Shown here: positions 27,605 through 36,876 of the stretch, one piece after another
Layout: each line of letters begins with the position of its first letter
Position numbering within the stretch: position 1 is the first letter of the stretch
Assembly: GCA_963747555.1 (NCBI GenBank)
Contig: CAVVFZ010000023.1
Span: 186,001-250,000, forward strand
Length of the DNA: 64,000 nt
Reading direction: 5' to 3'
DNA from: DUZB01 sp963747555
Lineage (GTDB): Bacteria; Desulfobacterota; DSM-4660; Desulfatiglandales; Desulfatiglandaceae
The notes under the pieces: generated by a model
Seen by the model: only the letters and a program-made list of their open reading frames with translations
What the model was told of the DNA's origin: nothing
Database searches by the model: none
Program-made: the position numbers and the translations under genes

Positions 27605-28054
27605 CTATTGGTTCTTTCTCATTTGGCTCAGAAGTACTCTTATATATCGCACACTCGAAAGGACAAGCGCGAGCCCTATTCCTATGTATAGCATCGCCAA
27701 ATATGGTTTAGGAATCAAGGAATGTCGCAACAGGATTCCCATTGCAATCATCACTGCCACGATAATATAACTTTTCCAGGTTATGAAAGAGAAAATGCAC
27801 CTCGTTCCTTGCATCGGCAATATTCGTCCCAAATTTTTATCCACGATTTTCAAAAATCCGAAATGATGAACGACAAGAGCCACAGCAACACCTATTCCTC
27901 CAAATAAAAATGATCCGTGGACATGAAATGCATCCAGCCAGGAAAATGCCATAAACAAGAGCATGGTTCCCACACCAAACCACATGAAGCCCGCCAGAAA
28001 CAGCAGGACACTCTTATTTACGGCAGGTTTCATTTTGGATATCTTTCGAGTCAT
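27605..28054 (-). CDS. Four-helix membrane protein of unknown function
   Basis: 149 residues with four hydrophobic segments (SVLLFLAGFMWFGVGTMLLF, FLFGGIGVAVALVVHHF, IIVAVMIAMGILL, LYIGIGLALVLSSVRYI). A His-Val-His and an HHF lie between or in the segments. No clear ribosome-binding site. It sits alone at the edge of the accessory block. Confidence 0.6.
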   Translation of the reverse strand: MTRKISKMKPAVNKSVLLFLAGFMWFGVGTMLLFMAFSWLDAFHVHGSFLFGGIGVAVALVVHHFGFLKIVDKNLGRILPMQGTRCIFSFITWKSYIIVAVMIAMGILLRHSLIPKPYLAMLYIGIGLALVLSSVRYIRVLLSQMRKNQ

Positions 28055-28234
28055 TTTATCATTATGATATATAAAGTATCCCGGGCACGTCTCTCCGTGC
28101 TTTTCAAGTCATCATGCGTTTTAATAAATCATGGTTCCCATGTGAAGTTTAAATGTTGTGGGTCAGGTGTCAAGTCCACTTTTGACGCATATTATGGAAT
28201 GGGGTAGCGGCGTACAACGTTTAGGGACCGTACC

Positions 28235-29020
28235 CTATTGTTTCTGAAACTGCGAAATTTGCCTTGAAATGGCTACAAGTTCCCCATTTTCATCCCACAG
28301 CTCGCCATCCTCCTCCACAAAGCCTCCGGTTATGAAACGGGAACGAAAAATGCATTTCAGCCATTTGGTTTTGGGAATGGCTCGGATGTTCACCGACATC
28401 TCTATGGTGGGAACCCAGGCGATGATGCCCTGGCTTGCAAGCACCGGTGGGGGAAAAGCATCCGCCAACAGCAGGATCGAAAGCTGATCGAAGGGCCTGT
28501 CGTCTTTGAATTTTATCCATCCTTTCTGCTCCGATTTTGCCACAAGATCTCCGGACATCCATCCCGCGCACCCAGGGTCCAACCGATCATCCACGTTGCG
28601 AAAAATGGTATAACGGGGCATTTCCGGAATTGCAATACAATCCTTCAGAGGCGCAAGAACGGGAGCGCTCTTTTCATAGCGGTTTTCACCGGAAATCTCA
28701 CCTTCGGTACATGTCCCGAATGCTCGAACCGTTTCCGTTCCTTGTTGCTGAAGCCTCGCCTCCCAACGCTCGAATTGCCTTGAAGACCCGATCTGTTTAA
28801 CGGCCAGAAATGCCTCGCCCGGAACCGAGCGGGCAATAAAATTGGCCGTCAGTATAGCGAGCTTTGCCTTGCCGCTTTTCTGCAAAATAGCGTTGGCGAG
28901 CAGCGCCATGAGATAGCCCCCATCGGGGTTCCCGTTCACCGACCAGTTGTCGCTGATAGTCCCCGCATAGAGAAAAGGTTCCTTTGCGGTTACAGAAATG
29001 TCACGATCGAAAAGATGCAT
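28235..29020 (-). CDS. Acyl-CoA thioesterase, double-hotdog (TesB-like)
   Basis: 261 residues from MHLFDRDISVTAKEPFLYAG, with AAAGGGATAGGA before the ATG. The first hotdog has SVNGNPDGGYLMALLANAI and the second LLLADAFPPPVLASQ and AWVPTIEMSVNIRA, matching the thioesterase-like superfamily that splits acyl-CoA esters. Cytoplasmic. No operon partners, and the substrate is unknown. Confidence 0.8.
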   Translation of the reverse strand: MHLFDRDISVTAKEPFLYAGTISDNWSVNGNPDGGYLMALLANAILQKSGKAKLAILTANFIARSVPGEAFLAVKQIGSSRQFERWEARLQQQGTETVRAFGTCTEGEISGENRYEKSAPVLAPLKDCIAIPEMPRYTIFRNVDDRLDPGCAGWMSGDLVAKSEQKGWIKFKDDRPFDQLSILLLADAFPPPVLASQGIIAWVPTIEMSVNIRAIPKTKWLKCIFRSRFITGGFVEEDGELWDENGELVAISRQISQFQKQ

Positions 29021-29358
29021 TCCTATCCCTTTCATCAGCTGTTCACAATTTTATCGTTCAAAATATTTCTTGCAAGAATGCCCTGTTTTTCATACATCTG
29101 AAAGCGGGCGCCAAAAGTTTTTTAAAACCCGTTTTCCGAGACTATATGCCCCTTTTGCCAAGGAATTGCAAGAAGGAACGCTTCCCTGGATCCAGACCGT
29201 GATTCTGAACAACACAACGAAACACCATAAGGCCAGATCCGCCCCGGGTTGTATTATGACCTGCAACAAATACCGGAAGCTGTTTGGGATAGGCCCTCTC
29301 GGAGCACGCAACAGCACAGCCGGATTTTTTTCTTTAACAACCAACCTTCGGAGGTCTC
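29021..29358. other. Intergenic region between divergent genes
   Basis: 338 bases upstream of both the thioesterase (minus) and the 113-residue gene (plus). Some open frames cross it but none has codon use or a start that persuades me. A GGAGG at its right end belongs to the next gene. Confidence 0.4.
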
Positions 29359-29700
29359 ATGAGCAAATTCATGCAAATCGATATTCGTATTCTCCCTTTT
29401 TTTGAAAAAACCTTTGAAAAGAACTTTCCAAACATCGCGGAGCTGTTGCAACACCTCTCTTATGGAGAAATGGTCAAGAAGAATCCTTCCTTCTATGATC
29501 TCGTCGATGCCATGGTGACGATCATGGAACACCCGGACACTCCGAAAGAGGTCAAAGAGACTATTGCTCCGGCCGTCAGAAAAATGAATGGTCTCAAGGA
29601 GACCGCGCGAGATTATCTGCTTTCAAGGAAACTGAATGATCTCGACCGGGTCCTTTACCAGATAGAAGACCAGTTCGAAGATCTGGAAAGGTCTCTTTAA
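29359..29700 (+). CDS. Hypothetical protein, 113 residues
   Basis: Starts MSKFMQIDIRILPFFEKTFE after GGAGG. All-helical and charged with no signal peptide; it ends with a probable coiled segment (LNDLDRVLYQIEDQFEDLER). It is followed 44 bases later by the DUF4197 gene on the same strand. No family is recognised. Confidence 0.6.
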   Translation: MSKFMQIDIRILPFFEKTFEKNFPNIAELLQHLSYGEMVKKNPSFYDLVDAMVTIMEHPDTPKEVKETIAPAVRKMNGLKETARDYLLSRKLNDLDRVLYQIEDQFEDLERSL

Positions 29701-29744
29701 AAGACATACGACTGGGAAACCAATAAACCGCGGGAGGGAAAATC

Positions 29745-30488
29745 ATGGGAAGAAAAACGACCTGTTCTCTTTTCATCTTCACGTTTGTGGTGCTGACCAT
29801 CGCCTGTTCTCCTTCGGTGGCAGGCGAGTTTGACAGCTTTCTAAACAGTTTAAAACAGGCGGTAGGACAGAGCAATACGCTAAGTACCGACGAAATGATT
29901 TCCGGCCTGAAGGAAGCCCTTGAAACGGGTACAAAAAAAGCTGTCGCCGCCCTTGAAAAGCCGGGGGGCTATTTTCAAAACCCCAAAGTGAAAATTCCCC
30001 TTCCCGAATCGGTCCGGAAAATCGAAGGGATTCTCCAGGCAGTGGGATATGGTCCCCAGTTGGAGGCCTTTGACAAAAGCATGAATACAGCGGCTGAAGC
30101 CGCCGCCCCTAAGGCCAAGGCCATCTTCTGGGACAGCATCAAGAATATGTCCATATCCGATGCCGAAAAAATCCTCAAGGGCGGTGATACGGCGGCAACG
30201 GATTATCTGAGGGAAAAGAGCTCCGCACGTCTGACCGCGGCGTTCCGTCCCGTTATTCACGACAGCATGTCTCAAGTGGGAACAGCCCGCGAATATCAGG
30301 CCTTAACCAATCAAATCCAGAGCCTGCCGTTTACAAAAAGCCTCCACCTTGATCTGGACGATTACGTAACGGGCGGAGCCCTGAAAGGGCTCTTTTACCT
30401 GCTGGGCCAGGAAGAAAAGAAAATACGGCAGGACCCGGCGGCAAGGGGCACGGAACTTTTGAAAAAGGTCTTCGGAAGCGCATCCTGA
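29745..30488 (+). CDS. DUF4197 exported protein
   Basis: 247 residues. A signal peptide (MGRKTTCSLFIFTFVVLTIA, then a Cys that may be a lipoprotein acceptor) is followed by the DUF4197 domain: ISGLKEALETGTKKAVAALE, IPLPESVRKIEGILQAVGYG, ending TELLKKVFGS. Periplasmic or membrane-anchored. The family is widespread in proteobacteria with no known function. Length is normal. Confidence 0.85.
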   Translation: MGRKTTCSLFIFTFVVLTIACSPSVAGEFDSFLNSLKQAVGQSNTLSTDEMISGLKEALETGTKKAVAALEKPGGYFQNPKVKIPLPESVRKIEGILQAVGYGPQLEAFDKSMNTAAEAAAPKAKAIFWDSIKNMSISDAEKILKGGDTAATDYLREKSSARLTAAFRPVIHDSMSQVGTAREYQALTNQIQSLPFTKSLHLDLDDYVTGGALKGLFYLLGQEEKKIRQDPAARGTELLKKVFGSAS

Positions 30489-30622
30489 TCGGTGGTTTTT
30501 CATCCGTTTTTTTGTGGGAACATCGGTTTTTCGATCCGTATCCGTGGTTGACTTCTCATTCCCCATGATTAGTTTCTGGAAACAACACAAACCCTTTAGC
30601 GCCTCAGTTCATTCAAAAAAAT

Positions 30623-31537
30623 ATGCCCGGAAAAGATTACTACAAAATTTTAGACGTCCCAAAATCGGCTTCCGCCGAAGAGATCAAAAAGGCCTATCGA
30701 AAACTCGCCTTGAAATATCACCCGGATCACAACCGCGGGAATGACGACGCCGAGGCCAAATTCAAAGATCTTAACGAAGCTTACGCAGTATTGAGGGACC
30801 CTGAAAAGAGAAAACAGTACGACTTGTTTGGAGCAGATGGTTTTCAGAAAAGATACTCTCAGGAAGACATATTCCGGGGATTCGATCTGGGAAGTATTTT
30901 CAGAGAGTTTGGTTTTGCCGGAGGAGGAGGTGGCAGAGGACAATCGAATTTCGGGAATATGTTTGGGGGCATGGGAGGACAGGGTTATGGCGGTTTTCAA
31001 AATCAGTACGCTTCGAAAGGCCAGAACCTTATCTACGAACTGCCCATGACTCTTGAAGAGCTCTGCATTACCACCAAAAAAGAGATCGCCTATCAGCTTG
31101 ACGGGAACCAGGAAAAGGTAACCGTAAAGGTCCCTGCGGGGATTGCCGGAGGGCAGAAACTGAGACTTCGGGGGAAAGGACGCCCAGGCTCCAATGGGGG
31201 ACCGCCAGGCGATCTCCTCATTCAGATCAAGGAGCTTTCCCACCCTCTCTATAAGAGAGAGGAGGACGACCTGTACATGAGACAGGAAATCAAATTTTCT
31301 GAAGCGGTTTTAGGGACGGAAATTGAAATCCCTACTATACATCAAAAGGTTCTAAAACTCAAAATTCCACCTGGGACACAAGATAATGCCAAGTTCCGAC
31401 TGAAAGGATTCGGGATGCCGTCCTCCAAAGCAAACGGAAAGGGGAACGCCTTTGTGGTGATCGGCATTCATGTCCCGAAGGAGTTGAATGAGGAGCAGAA
31501 ATCGATTTTGGAAACACTGACCAAGGTGGGGTTGTAG
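30623..31537 (+). CDS. J-domain protein, DnaJ/CbpA family
   Basis: 304 residues. The J-domain (residues 1-68, PGKDYYKILDVPKSASAEEI with HPD in KYHPDHNRG) stimulates DnaK. A Gly/Phe-rich linker (residues 95-135) leads directly to the C-terminal substrate-binding beta domains (LEELCITTKKEIAY, LRLRGKGRPGSNGGPPGDLL), with no zinc-finger module, so it is a class B, CbpA-type co-chaperone. No dnaK or cbpM is adjacent. The thiouridylase-like gene follows 15 bases downstream. Confidence 0.9.
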   Translation: MPGKDYYKILDVPKSASAEEIKKAYRKLALKYHPDHNRGNDDAEAKFKDLNEAYAVLRDPEKRKQYDLFGADGFQKRYSQEDIFRGFDLGSIFREFGFAGGGGGRGQSNFGNMFGGMGGQGYGGFQNQYASKGQNLIYELPMTLEELCITTKKEIAYQLDGNQEKVTVKVPAGIAGGQKLRLRGKGRPGSNGGPPGDLLIQIKELSHPLYKREEDDLYMRQEIKFSEAVLGTEIEIPTIHQKVLKLKIPPGTQDNAKFRLKGFGMPSSKANGKGNAFVVIGIHVPKELNEEQKSILETLTKVGL

Positions 31538-31552
31538 ACTCCTTTTAAAAAC

Positions 31553-32566
31553 ATGAAAGCTATCTGCGTTTTTTCAGGGGGGCTCGACAGCATGCTGGCT
31601 GCAAGCCTCGTCAGGGCTCAGGACATCGATGTTCTGGCCCTTTTTTTTGAGACTCCTTTTTTCACCTCGGCAAAGGCCAGGGAATCATCCCGCATATTGA
31701 ATATCCCCTTCAGGGTAGTAAACATCACGGAACGTCACCTCCCGGTTATCAAAAATCCGAAACACGGATACGGGTCGGCGATGAATCCCTGCATCGACTG
31801 CCACGCCCTCATGTTCCGCATAGCCGGTGAAGTGATGCAGGATGAGCGCGCCGATTTCATCATAACCGGGGAGGTTTTAGGGCAGAGACCCATGTCCCAG
31901 AACAGACGCTCCCTTGCTCTGGTGGAAAAGGAAAGTGGAATGACGGGGCTCATTCTGAGACCGCTTTCCGCAAAACTTTTGGATATGACCGTTCCTGAAG
32001 AAAAGGGCTGGGTGAAAAGAGACCTTTTGTTGGATATCAAGGGGCGATCGAGAAAGCCCCAGATGGCTTTGGCCAAAGAACTCAACCTGACAGGTTATCC
32101 ATCACCAGCGGGCGGATGCCTTCTCACGGAAAAAGAGTTCTCAAAAAAGCTGAAAGATTTGTTCGACTTCCAGCAGAACCCGGACGTCAGCCATCTTGAG
32201 CTGCTGAAAGTCGGCCGTCATTTCAGGATTGCCCCGCAGAGGAAAGTGATCGTAGGCCGAAACAAGAAAGAAAACACAGTCATCAGAAATCTTGCGGGAA
32301 CAGATGATCTTCTGATTTTCTCCATATCTGTCCCAGGGCCGACCGCATTAGTCTCCGGAGAACCGTCGCAGGAGCAATTGGAGCTGGCATGTGGTATTGC
32401 AGCCGCTTACAGTGATGCGAGAGACAGGGATTCCTGCGACCTGAGAATCATAAAAAACACCGGCGAAAAGATTGTCGATGGTCCCCGTACCGGACAAGGA
32501 GCAGTTCAGGCCGTTCATGATCTGAGGGCCCCCACTCTGGACTTGCAGATGAGCCCCACAAAATGA
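31553..32566 (+). CDS. PP-loop protein, tRNA thiouridylase-like (MnmA/ThiI-related)
   Basis: 337 residues. The N-terminal ATP pyrophosphatase motif is CVFSGGLDSMLAASLV. CIDCHALMF near residue 80 supplies a possible catalytic Cys pair, and a later Cys lies in SPAGGCLLTEKEF. The C-terminal 100 residues form an extra domain seen in some members of this group. The family activates tRNA uridines for sulfur transfer, but this subgroup is shorter than true MnmA and lacks the THUMP domain of ThiI, so the modified position is uncertain. The stop overlaps the next start (ATGA). Confidence 0.82.
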   Translation: MKAICVFSGGLDSMLAASLVRAQDIDVLALFFETPFFTSAKARESSRILNIPFRVVNITERHLPVIKNPKHGYGSAMNPCIDCHALMFRIAGEVMQDERADFIITGEVLGQRPMSQNRRSLALVEKESGMTGLILRPLSAKLLDMTVPEEKGWVKRDLLLDIKGRSRKPQMALAKELNLTGYPSPAGGCLLTEKEFSKKLKDLFDFQQNPDVSHLELLKVGRHFRIAPQRKVIVGRNKKENTVIRNLAGTDDLLIFSISVPGPTALVSGEPSQEQLELACGIAAAYSDARDRDSCDLRIIKNTGEKIVDGPRTGQGAVQAVHDLRAPTLDLQMSPTK

Positions 32567-34188
32567 ACAAATCAAGATTGTTTTCGGCATTTGCCCTATT
32601 TGCCTGCACCTGGATTATGGTGGTCTGGGACACGCCGCTCAAAACCCTCTGGCCGGTGATGGTTGCGCTGTATTTTGTGTTGGCAACCCGCAAAGCCATC
32701 TGGGGCCTCTTATCAGGGGCGCTGGCAGGCTCCCTTCTTCTCTCAAACGGCAACCCCTGGCAGGCCTTCCTGCATCTCTTCACGCTGCACCTGGCCCCCA
32801 GCCTGCAAAGCTCCTGGAAAATGGGCGCCATCGTCTTCACACTTCTCCTTGGAGGCTTTGCCGCCATCCTTGATGGGGGAGGTGGGTTTCAGACCATTCT
32901 TCAGTTCTTTCTTCGCAAAGGAGGGGATGCCTCCAAACGCCTGCAGGCCGCAGCGGCAAGTTTGGGGATACTTTGTTTCTTTGACGGACTGGCCAATAGT
33001 ATGATGGTCGGTCGCGTCTGTAAGGATATGGCCGGAAAATGCGGGGTATCGCGCGTAAAACTGGCCTATATTGCTGATTCTACTTCGTCGGCTGTAGCCT
33101 GTCTGGCTTTTGTATCCACCTGGGTCGCCTACCAGATGAGCATGATCAGGGAAGGATATCAACTTATCGGTCGACAGATTAATCCCTATATGGTTTTTCT
33201 CCAATCGATCCCTTCCAACTTTTACTGCTGGTTTACCCTGGTTCTGCTTTTTGTCTCTATTTTTCGAAAATTCAATCCCGGATCCATGAAACTCTTCGAG
33301 GATTCAACCCCGGTCGCGGAAGCGGCAGACATCCAATCGATTGCGGACGACCGCGAAATACGGGCCGGAATTCACACGGTAATCATCCCTGTTTTCGTCC
33401 TGATTTTATCCTTCCTTTTCGGGTTTTACCTTCTGGGCTGTTCCGAATCCCTTCTGCCCGTCACATTTGGAAAGATTGCAGCGGCTTTTGGATCGGATGC
33501 CGGTCCACTCGTGCTGACGCTATCGAGCCTTTTTGCTTCCGTTGTGGCCATAGGCATGTATCCCTCCAAAGGCTCAAGCCGCATCCTCGAAGGGCTCATT
33601 TCGTTCAAACACGGGGTGCAATCGCTCATCGGTCCGATCTTCATCCTGATTTCGGCATGGATGTTAGGGAGCGTCCTCAGCGCCTTGCAAACCGCCCAAT
33701 ACCTTTCCTCCCTGATAACCGAGACAAACGCCTCGGTGCTTATCCCATCCCTGATCTTTATCACCGGTGCAATTGTTTCATTTTCCACCGGCACCTCCTG
33801 GGGAACCATGGGGATCCTCTTTCCTCTTGCAATTCCCATAGCCGCCACGGCCTGCCACGCCATGGCCCCGCATCTGCAGGAATCCTATCTCCATCTCGCA
33901 GTAGCAGCTGTTTTCAGCGGCGCCGTATTTGGGGATCATTGCTCTCCCTTCAGCGACACCACCATCGTTTCCTCCATATCGTCCGGGGTAGAGCCCCACG
34001 ATCACATACGAACCCAGATGCCTTTCGCGCTGATAACCGCCGTTGTCGCAATACTTTTCGGATTCTTGCCTGCAAGCTTCGGCGTCTCGCCAATTTTACT
34101 CCTCTTTTCAGGGACTTTATTCCTGATCGTCCTTCCTTCCTTGCTGAGCGGATGTAAAAAGAAAAAGGCACGGGAACCAATTCGATAA
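32563..34188 (+). CDS. NhaC-family Na+/H+ antiporter
   Basis: 541 residues, about 12 hydrophobic segments. Family hallmarks include FFDGLANSMMVGRVCKDMAG near residue 140, IADSTSSAVACLAFVSTWVA, FSTGTSWGTMGILFPLAIPI near residue 405 and FGDHCSPFSDTTIVSS near residue 450. It exchanges sodium for protons (or, in related members, organic anions) across the inner membrane. It overlaps the thiouridylase stop by four bases. With the sodium-pumping decarboxylase at 40-44 kb it suggests a sodium cycle. Confidence 0.88.
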   Translation: MNKSRLFSAFALFACTWIMVVWDTPLKTLWPVMVALYFVLATRKAIWGLLSGALAGSLLLSNGNPWQAFLHLFTLHLAPSLQSSWKMGAIVFTLLLGGFAAILDGGGGFQTILQFFLRKGGDASKRLQAAAASLGILCFFDGLANSMMVGRVCKDMAGKCGVSRVKLAYIADSTSSAVACLAFVSTWVAYQMSMIREGYQLIGRQINPYMVFLQSIPSNFYCWFTLVLLFVSIFRKFNPGSMKLFEDSTPVAEAADIQSIADDREIRAGIHTVIIPVFVLILSFLFGFYLLGCSESLLPVTFGKIAAAFGSDAGPLVLTLSSLFASVVAIGMYPSKGSSRILEGLISFKHGVQSLIGPIFILISAWMLGSVLSALQTAQYLSSLITETNASVLIPSLIFITGAIVSFSTGTSWGTMGILFPLAIPIAATACHAMAPHLQESYLHLAVAAVFSGAVFGDHCSPFSDTTIVSSISSGVEPHDHIRTQMPFALITAVVAILFGFLPASFGVSPILLLFSGTLFLIVLPSLLSGCKKKKAREPIR

Positions 34189-34296
34189 TCCCCATCCATG
34201 CATCCCATGGAAAACCCTCGGGTTCTCCCCTACCCGAATAGGCTCATCTCCTGGAAAAGGAATGAAGATTTCTGTTACAAGACCCTTATATTCTTC

Positions 34297-34344
34297 TTGA
34301 CACGTCCCTTTGCCACCATTATTCTATACCCAAACAGTATAGAA
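34297..34344 (+). promoter_or_regulatory. Promoter with overlapping perfect dyad (operator candidate) before the Cys-rich operon
   Basis: TTGACA (34297-34302), 17-base spacer and TATTCT (34320-34325). Starting inside the -10 is a perfect dyad TTCTATAC-N7-GTATAGAA (34322-34344). A dyad covering the -10 is where a repressor or MerR-like activator would bind. It lies about 105 bases before the first gene of the cluster. No regulator gene is adjacent. Confidence 0.5.
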
Positions 34345-34448
34345 CACTGAACCGTTCGGATCTGTCCTTTTTATAATGAGATTTACAGCAATGTGAAGCC
34401 TGACATTTTGGACAGGCATTCTTTCTCTTTCAAGAGAGTACAAGATTG

Positions 34449-34952
34449 ATGAAACGCAAGAATGTCATTTTTTATCTGATCTCCTGCATCCTCTCTCTCC
34501 TGCTGGCCACTTCCGGCCTCGCGCAGGGTCTGGGTGTATGCGGAGAGAAATGTTGTGAAAAAGCCCGAAAGGTAGAGCCCCGAAAGGTGGAACAGGGAAG
34601 TCTCCTGAACCCAAAAACATTCCATACTGGCGGCCTTGATGTCAAACTGTCCCTGTGTAATCTTCATGACGACATTTTAGATAAGTTAGGTCTTCCTGTC
34701 CCAACAGAAAAACCCGCCGAGGCCCTGCCGCCCTGCTGCCACCTGGAAAAGGCGGAAAAGAGGGTCCAGGGGATAACCAATCCAACGAAATCCCCGCGCA
34801 CCCATCGTCTCAGCTTTGCAGGAATTCACACTATCCTGTTTGACCTCCATGCCCTGAACAGCTACCGTAATCGGGCCATTGCAGACTGTGCAATTCACCC
34901 GAGAGCCGCACCGGTTCCCTTGTATCTCAGGAATGCCTCCTTCCTCTGTTAA
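34449..34952 (+). CDS. Small exported cysteine-rich protein
   Basis: 167 residues. A signal peptide (MKRKNVIFYLISCILSLLLA, cut near TSGLAQ) is followed by VCGEKCCEKARK and, near residue 97, PPCCHLEKAEK. The vicinal Cys pairs with a nearby His look like metal ligands. The remainder has no known domain. It opens a plus-strand run with DUF2318, ABC, HMA and YHS genes. I infer a periplasmic metal-binding role; no family is recognised. Confidence 0.65.
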   Translation: MKRKNVIFYLISCILSLLLATSGLAQGLGVCGEKCCEKARKVEPRKVEQGSLLNPKTFHTGGLDVKLSLCNLHDDILDKLGLPVPTEKPAEALPPCCHLEKAEKRVQGITNPTKSPRTHRLSFAGIHTILFDLHALNSYRNRAIADCAIHPRAAPVPLYLRNASFLC

Positions 34953-35152
34953 TCCAACCGGCCGGTTTTTGGCAGTCGAACCTTAATTTCTGCTGAAATC
35001 CGACATACACACCCGTTTATTCTCATTCGCCAACGCAAAAGCGTGCCCATTCAACCATGGAATTTTCCGTGAAAGGGACGGTTATTGCGAGCTATGCCGA
35101 CAGTCAAGAGGAACCATACCAAATACAATCAAGAAGAAAAATGGAGGATATT

Positions 35153-35710
35153 ATGTCAAAGAAAAAATCAGCATCCATAGAGAAAGCAAGTGTAGAAAAA
35201 AAAGCAGCTGTCCTGGGCAACCAAAACAGGAAAAAAGGGGCGGTAACCTACGCAGCTATCGGTGTGACAGTCATACTGGTTCTTGTGGTCGCGGTCCTGT
35301 TCTTTAAAAAAGATGGACAGAGTTCGGAAAAAATCACTGCGGCAACGGAAGTATCCTATCCCGTTGCCCTGTTCCAGGATGGAAAAGCAAAACATTTTGA
35401 TTTAGCGGATAGTGACGGAACTGTGATCAAATACTTCATACTGAAAAGCTCCGACGGCGTAATCAGGGCAGCCTTCGATGCCTGTGACGTATGCTGGCCG
35501 AGCGGAAAGGGTTACTACCAGGATGGGGATGTCATGGTCTGCAGAAACTGCGGAAGACGATTTGCCTCGGTGAAGATCAACGAGGTGAAGGGCGGATGCA
35601 ACCCGGCGCCCCTGAAACGGACCATCACGGGAGACAAACTGGTAATTCAGACGTCCGACATCCTTGCAGGCAAACAATATTTTGATTTCTCAAAGGGGGG
35701 CAAATCATGA
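35153..35710 (+). CDS. DUF2318 membrane-anchored protein
   Basis: 185 residues from the ATG at 35153 (GGAGG 5 bases upstream). A cytoplasmic Lys-rich tail, one transmembrane helix (TYAAIGVTVILVLVVAVLFF), then the DUF2318 domain with FDACDVCWPSGKGYYQDG, VMVCRNCGRRFASVKIN and GGCNPAPLKR. Two CXXC pairs plus a further Cys point outward, to the periplasm. DUF2318 proteins occur in metal-uptake or metal-export operons, often beside FTR1 permeases or ABC exporters; their role is unproven. The stop overlaps the permease start (ATGA). Confidence 0.88.
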   Translation: MSKKKSASIEKASVEKKAAVLGNQNRKKGAVTYAAIGVTVILVLVVAVLFFKKDGQSSEKITAATEVSYPVALFQDGKAKHFDLADSDGTVIKYFILKSSDGVIRAAFDACDVCWPSGKGYYQDGDVMVCRNCGRRFASVKINEVKGGCNPAPLKRTITGDKLVIQTSDILAGKQYFDFSKGGKS

Positions 35711-36864
35711 AATTGTCCGATATATCCTTTGGTAACCTGAAACGGCGCAAGGCCAAGGCCATCTTCGTGTTGATCGGCCTCCTGGTAGGAGTCACTGCCG
35801 TTGTTGCATTCATCAGCCTGGTGGATGCCATGACCAGGGACATCAACCACAAACTGGAAAAATACGGCGCCAACATCATGATCCTCCCCAAAACGGAAAA
35901 CCTTTCTCTCACCTACGGGGGCATGGCCATCGGGGGAATCTCCTTTGAAATGAAGGAGATTCTCCAGAAAGACCTTCAGAAGATCAAAGGGATAAAGAAT
36001 TCCGCCAATGTTGCCGCGGTAGGCCCCATGGTTCTGGGCTCCCTGAAGGTCAGCGGCAGCAATGTTCTTCTGGCCGGCGTCGATTTTGACGTGATGCCCA
36101 TTCTCAGACCCTGGTGGGACATCAAGGGGAAAGCCCCCGGAAAGGAGGGTATCCTGATGGGGTCCGAGGCCGCCCACATTTTAGGGCTCAAGGAGGGTGA
36201 CACCCTCGATGCCAATGGAACGCCCCTCAAGGTCACAGGGATCATCCAGCCTACGGGATCGCAGGACGACCAGATCATCTTCGCCCAACTGGATACAGCC
36301 CAGAAAATCCTGGGCAAGGAAGGGCGTATTTCCATGGCGGAGGTCGCGGCCCTCTGTTCAGGCTGTCCCATCGATGACATGGTGATACAGATCTCCAAGG
36401 TTCTTCCCGATTCCAAGGTCATGGCCATAAGGCAGGTAGTGGAAGGACGTATGGAAACCCTGGGGCACTTCAACAAGTTCGCCTACGGACTTTCTCTGCT
36501 GGTCATGCTTGTGGGCGGTCTTGTGGTTCTCGTAACCATGATGGGAAGCGTCCGGGAAAGGACATCCGAATTCGGTGTCTTCATGGCCATCGGTTTTAAG
36601 AAGAGTCATGTGATGCGCATAGTCCTCTTCGAAGCGGCGGTCATCTCCGCCATAGCGGGTGTTTTGGGGTACATCATGGGCCTGGGCGCCACAAGACTCA
36701 GCCTTCCCTTTTTTACGGAAAGCGTGGACGTACATCTGGTATTCAATCCTACCCTGGCTGCGAGCGTACTTGGCGGAGCGATCCTTTTGGGTCTCCTCTC
36801 AAGCGTATACCCGGCCATTATGGCGGGCAACCTGGATCCCAACGAAGCCCTGAGAAGTCTATAG
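35707..36864 (+). CDS. FtsX/MacB-type ABC transporter permease
   Basis: 385 residues. One N-terminal membrane helix (KAIFVLIGLLVGVTAVVAFI), a large periplasmic domain (residues 45-250), then three C-terminal helices including FAYGLSLLVMLVGGLVVLVT and the FtsX motif RERTSEFGVFMAIGFKKSH. These permeases drive mechanical work or export from the periplasm. The overlap with DUF2318 and the 12-base gap to the ATPase show one operon. Confidence 0.9.
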   Translation: MKLSDISFGNLKRRKAKAIFVLIGLLVGVTAVVAFISLVDAMTRDINHKLEKYGANIMILPKTENLSLTYGGMAIGGISFEMKEILQKDLQKIKGIKNSANVAAVGPMVLGSLKVSGSNVLLAGVDFDVMPILRPWWDIKGKAPGKEGILMGSEAAHILGLKEGDTLDANGTPLKVTGIIQPTGSQDDQIIFAQLDTAQKILGKEGRISMAEVAALCSGCPIDDMVIQISKVLPDSKVMAIRQVVEGRMETLGHFNKFAYGLSLLVMLVGGLVVLVTMMGSVRERTSEFGVFMAIGFKKSHVMRIVLFEAAVISAIAGVLGYIMGLGATRLSLPFFTESVDVHLVFNPTLAASVLGGAILLGLLSSVYPAIMAGNLDPNEALRSL

Positions 36865-36876
36865 GAGGTAGTAAAT

